Positions 31,847 to 43,859 of a stretch of DNA of 53,900 nucleotides are shown here, piece by piece. The translations under genes were made by a program, and so were the position numbers. Origin of the DNA: Rudaea sp. (GTDB lineage Bacteria > Pseudomonadota > Gammaproteobacteria > Xanthomonadales > Rhodanobacteraceae); contig JANWJJ010000014.1 in NCBI GenBank assembly GCA_025451955.1, positions 1 to 53,900 of the forward strand, read 5' to 3'. The notes under the pieces were generated by a model. The model did not search any database. It saw nothing but the letters and a program-made list of their open reading frames with translations, and was not told where the DNA came from. The number at the start of each line of letters is the position of its first letter. The stretch's first letter is position 1.

Positions 31847-32187
31847 TCGAATTGTTCGAGCCGGTCCGCGTAGCCACCGAGCAGATTCCACAACGGGGTT
31901 TCCTTCTCCGGTGGAATGCGCGCATAGGCGAAACCGACGTGATCCGCAGTCACCCTGGCCACGATCGCATCGACATGGATGTTCAAATCCTCGCCGATGA
32001 TCATGTCCAGCGCGTACAGCTCGCCAAGTTCGCCGTTCCAGCCAGCCGGGCGCAGCACCAGCACGCCGGTGGCGGAGATGTCTTCGATCTCGCTCGACCA
32101 TGCTTCGGCGCCGTGCATCATCAACACCGCCGAATGGATTGCCATGCGTGCGTGACGCCAGCCGCCTTGCTCCGATTGCCGATTCAT
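31843..32187 (-). CDS. PilZ-domain protein
   Basis: A 114-aa single-domain PilZ protein, the family that binds cyclic di-GMP. The second motif is intact as [10 protein letters not shown] (D/N-x-S-x-x-G). The first, usually R-x-x-x-R, appears only as RHAR within [12 protein letters not shown], so binding may be weakened or altered. It ends with [19 protein letters not shown]. It converges on fadD, and the two genes share the CTAG stop. No enzyme domain is attached, so it would act through partner proteins such as motility or polysaccharide machinery. Confidence 0.8.
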   Translation of the reverse strand: MNRQSEQGGWRHARMAIHSAVLMMHGAEAWSSEIEDISATGVLVLRPAGWNGELGELYALDMIIGEDLNIHVDAIVARVTADHVGFAYARIPPEKETPLWNLLGGYADRLEQFD

Positions 32188-32276
32188 CGTCTCGAATGAT
32201 CCTGTGACAAAATTCGCCGCTCCATGCTAACCGCTGCAGAGCCACCCAGCGATCTAGCAATATTCAAGCCAAAACC

Positions 32277-33779
32277 CTACGATTCCGGCCGCATATAGGG
32301 AAACAGCAGCACATCGCGGATTGATGGCACATCGGCGAACAACATCACCAGTCGATCGATGCCGACGCCCAAGCCGCCGGTCGGTGGCATGCCGTATTCC
32401 AGCGCGCGAATATAGTCAGCGTCGAAATGCATGGCTTCGTCGTCGCCGGAATCCTTCGCCGCAACCTGGGCACGGAAACGTACGGCCTGATCCTCCGGAT
32501 CGTTCAACTCGGAGAATCCGTTAGCCAATTCCTTGCCGCCAACGAACAACTCGAAGCGGTCGGTGATGCCGGAGTCCGAATCGTTCGCGCGCGCCAGCGG
32601 TGACACTTCCGTCGGATACGCGGTGATAAAGGTCGGCTGCACGAGCGAGCTTTCCACAGTTTTCTCGAAAATCTCCAGTAGCAATTTGCCCCAGCCGTAA
32701 TCCGGCTTGACCGGAATTTTCAGTCGCGCGCAGTGCGCACGCAGCGCGGCGACATCACGCATTTGGCTGGCCGCAATCTCCGGATTGTGATGCTGCACGG
32801 CTTCGTCCAAACGCCAGCGCCGGAACGGCGCACCGACATCGATCGCGCGCCCTTCCCACTCCAGTTGCGTCTTGCCCAACGCAATCTTTGCGGTCTCGCG
32901 GATCATGTCTTCGGTCAGATCCATGACCTCGTTGTAGGTGGCGTAAGCCTGATACAACTCGAGCATGGTGAATTCGGGATTGTGCCGGGTCGACACGCCC
33001 TCGTTGCGGAAGTTGCGGTTGATTTCGTACACGCGCTCGATGCCGCCAACGACCAGACGCTTCAGGTACAGTTCCGGCGCCACGCGCAGATACATGTCGA
33101 TATCCAGCGCGTTGTGGTGGGTGACGAACGGCCGCGCCGTGGCGCCGCCGGGAATCGCATGCATCATCGGTGTTTCGACTTCGACAAATCGGCGCTGCGG
33201 GCTTTCCAGGTAATCGCGAATGCAGCGGATCATGTGCGCACGCAAGGCGAACACGCGGCGCGATTCCGGCGTGACGATCAAATCCACATAACGCTGGCGA
33301 TAACGTTGTTCGATGTCGGCCAGGCCATGCCATTTGTCCGGCAGCGGCCGCAGCGACTTGGTCAACAAATGCAACTTTTCCACTTTTACCGAAAGCTCGC
33401 CGGTCTTGGTGCGCATCAACGGCCCTTCCGCACCGACGATATCGCCGACATCCCAGGATTTGAATGCCTCATACACATCGCCCAGCGCGTTGGACTGCAC
33501 GAATAACTGGATGCGACCGCTCATGTCCTGGATTTGCACGAAGCTGACCTTGCCCTGACCGCGCTTGAGCACAATGCGACCCGCCATCTTGACGCGGCGC
33601 GCGATCGCCTCGACTGCAGGTGCGTCCTTGCCGTCGAACTCGGATTGCAAGTCTCCGGCGTAAGCATCCGGACGAAAATCATTCGGAAAGGCAATGCCAT
33701 GAATACGCAGCGCACGCAGTTTTTCACGGCGCTCGGCAATCAATTTGTTTTCGTCGGGCGGCAAGATGTCGTCATTCAT
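32277..33779 (-). CDS. lysS: Lysyl-tRNA synthetase (class II)
   Basis: A 500-aa synthetase. The N-terminal OB-fold anticodon domain ([21 protein letters not shown]) precedes the catalytic core with [11 protein letters not shown], motif 2 [43 protein letters not shown], and motif 3 [33 protein letters not shown] 33779 gives the expected N-terminus. A GTG at 33803 overlaps the prfB stop (GTGA) and would add 8 residues. It follows prfB directly, as in many bacteria. Confidence 0.96.
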   Translation of the reverse strand: MNDDILPPDENKLIAERREKLRALRIHGIAFPNDFRPDAYAGDLQSEFDGKDAPAVEAIARRVKMAGRIVLKRGQGKVSFVQIQDMSGRIQLFVQSNALGDVYEAFKSWDVGDIVGAEGPLMRTKTGELSVKVEKLHLLTKSLRPLPDKWHGLADIEQRYRQRYVDLIVTPESRRVFALRAHMIRCIRDYLESPQRRFVEVETPMMHAIPGGATARPFVTHHNALDIDMYLRVAPELYLKRLVVGGIERVYEINRNFRNEGVSTRHNPEFTMLELYQAYATYNEVMDLTEDMIRETAKIALGKTQLEWEGRAIDVGAPFRRWRLDEAVQHHNPEIAASQMRDVAALRAHCARLKIPVKPDYGWGKLLLEIFEKTVESSLVQPTFITAYPTEVSPLARANDSDSGITDRFELFVGGKELANGFSELNDPEDQAVRFRAQVAAKDSGDDEAMHFDADYIRALEYGMPPTGGLGVGIDRLVMLFADVPSIRDVLLFPYMRPES

Positions 33780-33799
33780 TTTTTGCTTGTTCCATAAAG

Positions 33800-34922
33800 T
33801 CACGCGGTGCGCTTCGCGCCGGCTTCCAGCCCGGACTTCAGGCTGGCTTCGATAAACCCGTCCAGATCGCCGTCGAGTACCTTCTGCGTGTCGGTGCGCT
33901 CGATGCCGGTGCGCAGGTCCTTGATCCGCGACTGATCCAGCACGTAGTTGCGGATCTGGCTGCCCCAGCCGATATCTGACTTGGTTGCTTCCACCGCGGC
34001 CTTTTCGGTATTGCGTTTCTGGATTTCCATTTCGTACAACTTGGCCTTGAGCATCTTCATCGCGCGGTCGCGGTTGGCATGCTGACTGCGTTCGGTCTGA
34101 CAGGCGACGACGATGCCGCTGGGCACGTGAGTGATGCGCACCGCCGACTCGGTCTTGTTGACGTGCTGGCCACCGGCGCCGGAAGAGCGGTAGACGTCGG
34201 TTTTCAGATCCGCCGGATTGATCGTGATGTCGATATCGTCGTCGACTTCCGGCGAGACGAAGATCGACGAGAACGAGGTATGCCGGCGATTGTCGGAATC
34301 GAACGGTGACTTGCGCACCAGACGGTGCACGCCGATTTCGGTCTTGAGCCAGCCGTAAGCGTAGTCGCCCTCGACGCTGAACGTCGCGCTCTTGATCCCC
34401 GCCACTTCACCAGCGCTGACTTCCAGCAATTCGGTTTTCCAACCCTTGTTCTCGCACCAGCGCAGATACATGCGCAGCAGCATTTCGGCCCAGTCCTGCG
34501 CCTCGGTGCCGCCGGCGCCGGCCTGCACATCGACGAAGGCATTGTGCGAATCCATTTTGCCGGAAAACATGCGCTGGAATTCGAGCGTCTCAACTTTCGA
34601 CGCCAGCGAATCGACATCGGCGGAAACCGCCGTTGCCGTGCCTTCGTCGTTTTCCGCTGCGGCCAGTTGCAGCAATTCATCCGCGCCGTGCAAACCGTCG
34701 TTTAAATGGCGAATGCCATTGACGATCTTGTCCAGTTGCGCACGCTCGCGGCCGAGCTGTTGCGCGCGCTCCGGGTTATCCCAGATATTCGGATTTTCGA
34801 GTTCGCGGCTTACTTCTTCGAGGTGTTCGCGCTTGACGTCGTAGTCAAAGATACCCCCTGAGCGACGCCACCCGGGCCGCAAGGTCCGCAATGCGTGCGT
34901 GAATCGGATTGGTTTCGATCAT
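33800..34922 (-). CDS. prfB: Peptide chain release factor 2, with programmed +1 frameshift
   Basis: RF2 releases peptides at UGA and UAA. The gene is in two frames: ATG 34922 to CTT at 34850-34848 (25 codons), then an in-frame TGA at 34847-34845; skipping T34847 continues at GAC 34846 to the stop at 33800. The slippery context AGGGGGTATCTTTGAC is identical to that of E. coli as I recall it, with the internal SD-like AGGGGG just upstream. The joined product is 373 aa. It carries the RF2 recognition motif SPF (RKSPFDSDN) and the catalytic GGQ ([11 protein letters not shown]). It sits between recJ (49-base gap) and lysS. Confidence 0.96.
34844..34859 (-). promoter_or_regulatory. Programmed +1 ribosomal frameshift site of prfB
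   Basis: AGGGGGTATCTTTGAC on the minus strand. The SD-like AGGGGG pairs with the translating ribosome, CTT is the slippery codon, and TGA-C is a weak stop read by RF2 itself, so low RF2 promotes the shift and raises RF2 production. The upstream frame encodes [15 protein letters not shown] and onward, matching the RF2 N-terminus. Confidence 0.95.
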
Positions 34923-34971
34923 GGCGGCTGCATGGTTTGGAAAAGGTTGTGCATGGTAGCAAAACCCTCGC

Positions 34972-36774
34972 TCAATCACATGCTTCGACGTGCCGCAACA
35001 ACAATTGCAGTTTGACCTTGCCGTTCCATTCGTTCACGTCGAGGCTGAATGCGGCGCGGATGCGCGATGGCGGCGGTACCCCGGCATAGGCATTGAACAT
35101 CACGGCCTCCAGCACAGCGGCAATGCCGTCGCGGCGCAGGGCGAAGCGCAGGTGTTTTTCGGCAAGGACGCGCCATGATTCGACCGCGAATACGCCATCG
35201 AACAGCGGCTCTGGAAAACCCTGACCCCACGGCCCGGCATGGCGCAATTGCTGCGCCAGTTCCAGCGAAAATTCATCCGCGCCAAGTTCACCGTCGGTGA
35301 GAAGAATCGCATCCAGCGCTTCCGGCGCCATGCGTTCGCGCACGACCGCATCGAAGGCTGCGGCAAACGTTTCCACATTGCCTCGATGCAAAGTCAAGCC
35401 CGCCGCCATCGCGTGGCCGCCAAAACGGATCAGCAATCCCGGATTCCGGGTGTCGATTTCGGCGAGCGCATCACGCAGATGGAATCCCGGAATTGAACGA
35501 CCGGAAGCCTTTACGATACTTTTGCAATCATCCAGATCACAAAGATCACAAAGCGTGCGACCGTGCACGCACACTTCAACTTTTCCGTCAGCCGTCGTGG
35601 GCGCACATGCGATCACCGGGCGATTCAGCATTTCCTTGAGTTTGGAAGCCACCAGGCCGACCACGCCGTGATGCCAACCGGGGTCGAATAGCACGAGACC
35701 ATGCGGCAGACTTTGTCCGGTATGCGCAAAAGTCCACTTGTGAACTTCTGCTTGAGCCTGCTCGACCATCGCGTCTTGCAACTCGCGCCGTTCTACGTTG
35801 ATCGCCGACAGGGTTTCCGCGAGTTCACGCGCACGCTCAGCATCATCGGTCAACAGACATTCGATACCCAGGCCCATGTCTTCCAGGCGGCCGGCGGCAT
35901 TGATTCGCGGCGCGACAACAAAACCCAGATCGCTGGCCACCAGACGCGCCGGATCGCGCTTGCCGCATTCAATCAGGGCGGCGATACCTGCGCTGGCTCG
36001 TCCGCCACGAATGCGCTTCAATCCCGCAGCGACCAGAATGCGATTATTGCGATCGAGTGCGACCAGATCCGCGACCGTGCCGAGTGCGACAAGATCGAGC
36101 AATGCGGACAAGTCTGGCTCCGCGATCTTCCGCTCGCGAAACCAATCGTGTTCACGCAGCCTGCCGCGCAAAGCCAACAGCAAATAGAACATTACGCCAA
36201 CGCCGGCCAGCGCCTTGCTTGGAAAACCGTCACTGGGTGCGTTCGGATTCACGATCGCATCGGCATCCGGCAAGGTTTCACCAGCGAGGTGATGATCGGT
36301 CACGATCACTTGCATGCCTTGCGCTTTCGCCGCGGCCACGCCAGCGTGCGCGGCAATACCATTGTCCACCGTAATCAAAAGTTGTGGGCGTTGCACAAGT
36401 AACTCGTCCACGACCGGCGGGCTGAGGCCATAGCCATGACGAAAACGATTCGGCACCGAGTAGCCGACCACGCTCGCGCCGAGCATTCTCAGGCCGCGTA
36501 CGGCGACAGCCGTTCCGGTCGCGCCATCGGCATCGAAATCACCGACGACAACGATGCGTGCATTGCTGCGAATCGCCTGTTCCAACAACTCGCAAGCGCG
36601 CTCGATACCGCCGAGACTTTGCGGTGGCAGCAACGACGCCAACCGATGCTCGATCTCGCTGTACGAGGCAATCCCGCGCGCAGCGTAAACACGCTGCAGA
36701 ACTGGATGCACCGATTCTGGCCAATCCGCACTGGTGATGGCGTTAGGGCGGCGCTCGATGCGTGGCGACTTCAT
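34972..36774 (-). CDS. recJ: Single-stranded-DNA-specific 5'-3' exonuclease RecJ
   Basis: A 600-aa DHH-family nuclease for recombination and mismatch repair. Metal-binding motifs are VVGDFDADGATGTA, ITVDNGIAAHAG and VTDHHLAGETLPDADAIVNPN; the DHHA1 part has GWHHGVVGLVASKLKE and SGRSIPGFHLRDALAEID with RFGGHAMAAGLTL. ATG 36774 overlaps the stop of the preceding gene (TGATG), so translation is probably coupled. Odd feature: between APTTADG and KASGRSIPG there is an extra segment of about 18 residues with four cysteines (402, 409, 412, 417), partly built by a 9-bp tandem repeat. The frame upstream of 36774 is not needed. Confidence 0.94.
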   Translation of the reverse strand: MKSPRIERRPNAITSADWPESVHPVLQRVYAARGIASYSEIEHRLASLLPPQSLGGIERACELLEQAIRSNARIVVVGDFDADGATGTAVAVRGLRMLGASVVGYSVPNRFRHGYGLSPPVVDELLVQRPQLLITVDNGIAAHAGVAAAKAQGMQVIVTDHHLAGETLPDADAIVNPNAPSDGFPSKALAGVGVMFYLLLALRGRLREHDWFRERKIAEPDLSALLDLVALGTVADLVALDRNNRILVAAGLKRIRGGRASAGIAALIECGKRDPARLVASDLGFVVAPRINAAGRLEDMGLGIECLLTDDAERARELAETLSAINVERRELQDAMVEQAQAEVHKWTFAHTGQSLPHGLVLFDPGWHHGVVGLVASKLKEMLNRPVIACAPTTADGKVEVCVHGRTLCDLCDLDDCKSIVKASGRSIPGFHLRDALAEIDTRNPGLLIRFGGHAMAAGLTLHRGNVETFAAAFDAVVRERMAPEALDAILLTDGELGADEFSLELAQQLRHAGPWGQGFPEPLFDGVFAVESWRVLAEKHLRFALRRDGIAAVLEAVMFNAYAGVPPPSRIRAAFSLDVNEWNGKVKLQLLLRHVEACD

Positions 36775-37709
36775 CACGCGGATCGAATCCGTCGCCAGAA
36801 ACGCCAACGGTGCGCGGGCTTGATCAGCAACCGCTCGCCACTCTCGAAACAGACACGCAATTCCCTCAGTGCACGACGGTGAAGCGTTGCATCCAGCGGT
36901 GCCAGCCAGTCGCGATCGGGCGCAAGTGTGTCGCGCGAATCAGCCAGATCGAGCAGCACGTTGTCATCGGCCGCGAATTCGACGATGGCACCAGACGTGG
37001 GCGCAAGCGTCGCAACGCTTGCCAGACGCGCCAGCGCAATCGTCACTTCATCCCTGCTGAAGATACGGTTGAATCGCGTGCGCACCCATTCAGGCAACCT
37101 GCCCGCGCCCCAGAACCACAGGCTGTTGACCGGCATCCGACCCGTTGCCGCGCGCCGCGCATTGACCGGATGATTGTGCAGGATCACCTGCGCCTCGTTG
37201 AGCAGGTGTCGCCACTGGCGTTCGTTCTCACCTTGCGGCAGATGCCGCATCAGGTCGTCGCCGAGCACATTTTCTGGTTTGGCAAACTGCGGCAGTTGCG
37301 CGCCAATGGGACAGCGCAGATACCAGCGTGCGGGAGTCGCCGGCTCCAGCGGAAAACCGGCGTCGCCGAACAGTGGGCGCAAAGCGCTCGTCAGCTCGAC
37401 GGATTCCTCGGCGGATAAATCCACAGTTCCACAAGCGAGCATACGCACCGCCACGGCATCCACGGCGACGTAACAAGGATCGGCACGCAACCACAGCGAG
37501 CCGTGCGCATCGCTGGCGTCCAGACTGCGTGTCAGCGCCGCGACGGGAACCGCCGTGTCGATAAACTCGAAACATTCGAGCAAGACGGTATCGCGGCCAG
37601 GTTTGGCGCCGGAGAGTCGATCTCCGCGCGCCAACCAACGCGCGACAACGGCCGGCACCGGTGCGCCGAGTCGATCCAGCGCGGGCAAGAGCAAAGTCAG
37701 TATTGCCAT
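36774..37709 (-). CDS. Conserved protein, phosphoglycerate-mutase-related (ApgM-like) by recollection
   Basis: A 311-aa cytosolic protein conserved between greA and recJ in Xanthomonadales, usually labelled as related to cofactor-independent phosphoglycerate mutase; I have no catalytic motif to prove it. Visible features: MAILTLLLPALDRLG start, LWLRADPCYVAVDAVAVRML, WYLRCPIG, LMRHLPQGENERQWRHLLNEAQVILHNHPVNARR, and NSLWFWGAGRLPEW. The LHNHPVN and NSLWFWG stretches look like the most conserved part. ATG 37709 is preferred over a TTG four codons earlier. The stop overlaps the recJ start. Confidence 0.7.
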   Translation of the reverse strand: MAILTLLLPALDRLGAPVPAVVARWLARGDRLSGAKPGRDTVLLECFEFIDTAVPVAALTRSLDASDAHGSLWLRADPCYVAVDAVAVRMLACGTVDLSAEESVELTSALRPLFGDAGFPLEPATPARWYLRCPIGAQLPQFAKPENVLGDDLMRHLPQGENERQWRHLLNEAQVILHNHPVNARRAATGRMPVNSLWFWGAGRLPEWVRTRFNRIFSRDEVTIALARLASVATLAPTSGAIVEFAADDNVLLDLADSRDTLAPDRDWLAPLDATLHRRALRELRVCFESGERLLIKPAHRWRFWRRIRSA

Positions 37710-37737
37710 TTTGTCACGCAAGCCGGTCGCGGCGATT

Positions 37738-38213
37738 TCACACCGAATAGCGGACCGACAGAATTTCGTAATGACGAAGACCGTTCGGTGCCTGGAACTC
37801 GATGCAGTCGCCTTCGCTCTTGCCGATCATGGCACGCGCAATTGGCGACGACACCGAAATCAGGCGCTGCTTGATATCGGCTTCGAGCTCGCCAACGATC
37901 TGGTACGCGATTTCCTCGCCGTTGTCTTCGTCGGTCAGTTCCACGGTCGCGCCGAATACGATCTTGCCGTTGGGATTCAATTTCGCGACGTCGATGACTT
38001 CGGCATAACTGAGCGCGCCTTCCAATTCCGCGATGCGGCCCTCAACGAAACTCTGTTGCTCGCGTGCGGCGTGATATTCGGCGTTTTCCTTCAGATCGCC
38101 ATGCGCGCGCGCTTCGGCGATCGCGGCGATGATGCGCGGCCGCTCAACGCTTTTGAGCCGTTCGACTTCCGCACGCAGACGTTCGGCGCCTTTCGCCGTC
38201 ATCGGGGATCGCT

Positions 38214-38217
<4 letters not shown>
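37738..38217 (-). CDS. greA: Transcription elongation factor GreA
   Basis: A 159-aa factor that stimulates RNA cleavage by backtracked RNA polymerase. The N-terminal coiled coil has the family pattern [25 protein letters not shown] and [28 protein letters not shown], which includes the acidic tip (Asp-Leu-Lys-Glu-Asn-Ala-Glu). The C-terminal FKBP-like domain includes [11 protein letters not shown] and [14 protein letters not shown]. The start overlaps the carB stop (ATGA), the conserved carA-carB-greA order. Confidence 0.96.
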
Positions 38218-41439
<3,222 letters not shown>

Positions 41440-41456
<17 letters not shown>

Positions 41457-41796
41457 TGCCGTCGCTCGTGGCGGGGAACAATGGATCGGCGGGCAGTATC
41501 GGAATGCCGATGCTGCGTATGGTGCTGGCGGGCATGCTCAACTGCGCACCGCCGTCGAGGGTGAGATCAATCGACGTCGCCGAATACTTGGCCAAAATGC
41601 CGCTGCGCACGGTGTCCAGCGTGCTGCGCACTATGATGCGCTTGCCAAGATATTTTCCGAGATCCGAATACGCGACTTCCTGCTGCTGCACAGCCGCGTG
41701 CGTCATGGGCTTCGGTTTTGGGGCCGCGGCGATACTGGCGCCGCCTGAAAGTGCGAGCAGCAAAATGGCACTTGTACACAATAAGACATTTTTCAT
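41440..41796 (-). CDS. Small secreted protein between carA and carB, Sm-like fold suspected
   Basis: A 118-aa protein. Residues 1-29 form a signal peptide ([23 protein letters not shown]), then a Lys/Pro linker ([15 protein letters not shown]), and a compact domain [34 protein letters not shown], then [16 protein letters not shown]. The alternating strands, the G-K-R-I-I-V opening and the S-G-I-L-A bend resemble an Sm/Hfq-type beta barrel, but this is only a pattern impression. It starts 4 bases after the carA stop and its last 17 bases overlap carB, so it is translated as the middle cistron of the carAB operon. Why an exported protein sits there is unknown. Confidence 0.75.
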
Positions 41797-41800
41797 TTTT

Positions 41801-42940
41801 CTACGCCGCGGCAACCGCGTGCGCCTCCATCAAACGGACAAACTCATCGAACAATCCATCCACATCGTGCGGCCCTGGACTGGCTTCCGGATGTCCCTGG
41901 AAACTGAACGCCGGAGCATCGGTCAGGCGAATGCCCTGATTGGAGCCGTCGAACAGCGAACGATGCGTCACCTGCGCGTTGCGCGGCAAGGTGGCTTCAT
42001 CCACCGCGAAGCCGTGATTCTGGCTGGAAATCATCACCCGGCCACTGGCCAGATCGATCACCGGATGATTGGCGCCGTGGTGACCAAATTTCATCTTCAA
42101 CGTCTGTGCGCCGATGGCCAGGCTAAGAATCTGATGACCAAGGCAAATGCCGAAAAAAGGGATTTGCCGCTTGAGGAATTCGCGCGTGGCGGCAATGGCG
42201 TAATCACAAGGTTGCGGATCGCCGGGGCCGTTGGACAGAAACACACCATCAGGCTTGTGCGCCAGCGCATCCGCAGCCGACGTCTGCGCCGGCACCACGA
42301 TCACCTCGCAACCGCGATCGACCAGCAAACGCAGGATATTGCGCTTGACGCCGAAATCGTAAGCGACGACGCAATGCTTGCGTGGCGGTGAAGTGAAACT
42401 TGTGCGATTCAGATCGTAGCTGCCGTCGGCAAATGTATACATTTGCGTCGTGCTGACGACTTTTGCCAGATCCATGCCGTTCAATCCTGGAAATGCGCGC
42501 GCCGCAGCCAGTGCGCTTGCTTCCGAGATTTCCTTGCCGGCGACGATGCAACCGTTCTGTGCCCCGCTGTCGCGCAGGATACGCGTGAGCCGGCGTGTAT
42601 CAATGCCAGCGATGGCGACAATGCCGTGGCGCTGCAGATAGGCGTCGAGACTTTCCGTGCTGCGCCAATTGCTTGCCAGTCGCGGCAGGTCGCGAATCAC
42701 TAATCCAGCCGCATGCACGCGATCGGATTCCTCGTCCACGGCGTTACAGCCGGTATTGCCGATATGCGGATACGTCAGGGTGACAATCTGGCGTGCGTAG
42801 GACGGATCGGTGAGGATTTCCTGATAACCCGTCATCGCGGTGTTGAACACCACTTCGCCAACGGTTTCGCCTTCCGCGCCGATGGAAATGCCGTGGAAGC
42901 TGCTGCCGTCTGCGAGTACGAGTAAGGCCGGAATGTGCAT
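41801..42940 (-). CDS. carA: Carbamoyl-phosphate synthase small subunit (glutaminase)
   Basis: A 379-aa subunit that hydrolyses glutamine and channels ammonia to CarB. The N-terminal domain contains [11 protein letters not shown] and [35 protein letters not shown]; the class I amidotransferase triad is Cys in [11 protein letters not shown] and His/Glu in [17 protein letters not shown] 42940 ([12 protein letters not shown]) has the expected N-terminus; the frame continues to a GTG at 42979. It is the first gene of a long minus-strand run, with a structured leader at 42962-43025. Confidence 0.97.
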   Translation of the reverse strand: MHIPALLVLADGSSFHGISIGAEGETVGEVVFNTAMTGYQEILTDPSYARQIVTLTYPHIGNTGCNAVDEESDRVHAAGLVIRDLPRLASNWRSTESLDAYLQRHGIVAIAGIDTRRLTRILRDSGAQNGCIVAGKEISEASALAAARAFPGLNGMDLAKVVSTTQMYTFADGSYDLNRTSFTSPPRKHCVVAYDFGVKRNILRLLVDRGCEVIVVPAQTSAADALAHKPDGVFLSNGPGDPQPCDYAIAATREFLKRQIPFFGICLGHQILSLAIGAQTLKMKFGHHGANHPVIDLASGRVMISSQNHGFAVDEATLPRNAQVTHRSLFDGSNQGIRLTDAPAFSFQGHPEASPGPHDVDGLFDEFVRLMEAHAVAAA

Positions 42941-42961
42941 TGCGTCGCCTGGATTCTGGGG

Positions 42962-43025
42962 CGCAACCTCAAGGTACACACCAACCCGCGGGCTGGCGAA
43001 GACCAGTCCGTGGATTCAGGTTGCG
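42962..43025 (-). promoter_or_regulatory. Structured leader region upstream of carA
   Basis: CGCAACCT (42962-42969) and AGGTTGCG (43018-43025) form perfect 8-bp outer arms. Between them lie nested dyads, CCA-A-CCCGCGGG-C-TGG and CTGG-CGAAGA-CCAG. TGGATTC also occurs twice as a direct repeat (42950-42956 and 43011-43017). No T run follows, so it does not look like a simple attenuator. A role in carAB control is a guess. Confidence 0.4.
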
Positions 43026-43103
43026 GGCGAGTGCGAATGATACCGGCATGGACGTGGCGCGTCCACCGGCGATGCTCGTTACGCCCTGCACGCACAGCTC
43101 GGA

Positions 43104-43109
43104 TAGAAT
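43104..43109 (+). promoter_or_regulatory. -10 hexamer six bases before the 2OG-oxygenase start
   Basis: TAGAAT (43104-43109) is followed by GACCGC and then ATG 43116, so a transcript starting 7 bases after the hexamer would begin at the A of the start codon. No ribosome site is present upstream. The -35 region is weak. Confidence 0.45.
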
Positions 43110-43115
43110 GACCGC

Positions 43116-43832
43116 ATGCCTGCTGCCATAACCGAAAACCGCGCGCATCCCCTGTTTGATCCAGCCCGGCTGGATCGTGCCGACACGATCGTGCGCAATG
43201 ATCCGTTCCACTTCCTCGTCGCGAGCGGGCAATTGCCCACAAACGCCGCGAACGACTTGCAACGTGATTTTCCGAAATATGCGGGCGCCGGCTTCTTTCC
43301 TTATGAGGAAAAAGATTGCGGCCCAAGCATGAACCGCTTGATCGCAGATCTGACCGATCCTTCCGTCGCCAGCGTGGTCGGCGCGAAGCTGGGTATCGAT
43401 AACCTCGGCCAGTATCCAACCCTAGTCACCTTGTGCCGCGCCTTGAACAAGCGCCACGGTACCATCCACACCGACAGCAAATCCAAGGTCGCCACCGCAT
43501 TGCTTTACTTGAATGAATCCTGGCCGGATATCAGCGACGGCTGCTTCCGGTTTCTCAAGCGCATCGACAGCATCGATGATCTTGCCACGCCGGAAATCAA
43601 GCCACTGTACGGCAATCTTGTCGTGTTCAAGCGCGCGGATAATTCCTTCCACGGGCACCTGCCCTATGCAGGCGAACGCCGCGTGATCCAGGTGGCGTGG
43701 CTGACCAGCGAAGACGAAAAACTGCGCAAGACCCAGCGCGGAAAGTTGTCACGTTTGTTCAAGAAACTGTTTGGCGGCATCGACCGCCGGCTCGGCGCGG
43801 GGCGCGACAAGAACGCTGCGCATCGGGATTGA
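43116..43832 (+). CDS. 2-oxoglutarate/Fe(II)-dependent oxygenase family protein
   Basis: A 238-aa protein with the facial triad of Fe(II)/2OG oxygenases: His118-x-Asp120 (GTIHTDSKSKVATALLYLN), distal His179 (NSFHGHLPYAGERRVIQVAWL) and Arg188 or Arg189 for 2-oxoglutarate. The pattern YLNESWPDISDGCFRFLKR is typical of the prolyl-hydroxylase-like subgroup acting on peptides or small molecules. A basic C-terminal tail (KTQRGKLSRLFKKLFGGIDRRLG) follows. The substrate is not known. It is transcribed away from carA and converges on dapB. It may be translated from a leaderless mRNA. Confidence 0.83.
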   Translation: MPAAITENRAHPLFDPARLDRADTIVRNDPFHFLVASGQLPTNAANDLQRDFPKYAGAGFFPYEEKDCGPSMNRLIADLTDPSVASVVGAKLGIDNLGQYPTLVTLCRALNKRHGTIHTDSKSKVATALLYLNESWPDISDGCFRFLKRIDSIDDLATPEIKPLYGNLVVFKRADNSFHGHLPYAGERRVIQVAWLTSEDEKLRKTQRGKLSRLFKKLFGGIDRRLGAGRDKNAAHRD

Positions 43833-43859
43833 TCCGGGCTTGGCGTGAGTACGCGGCCA

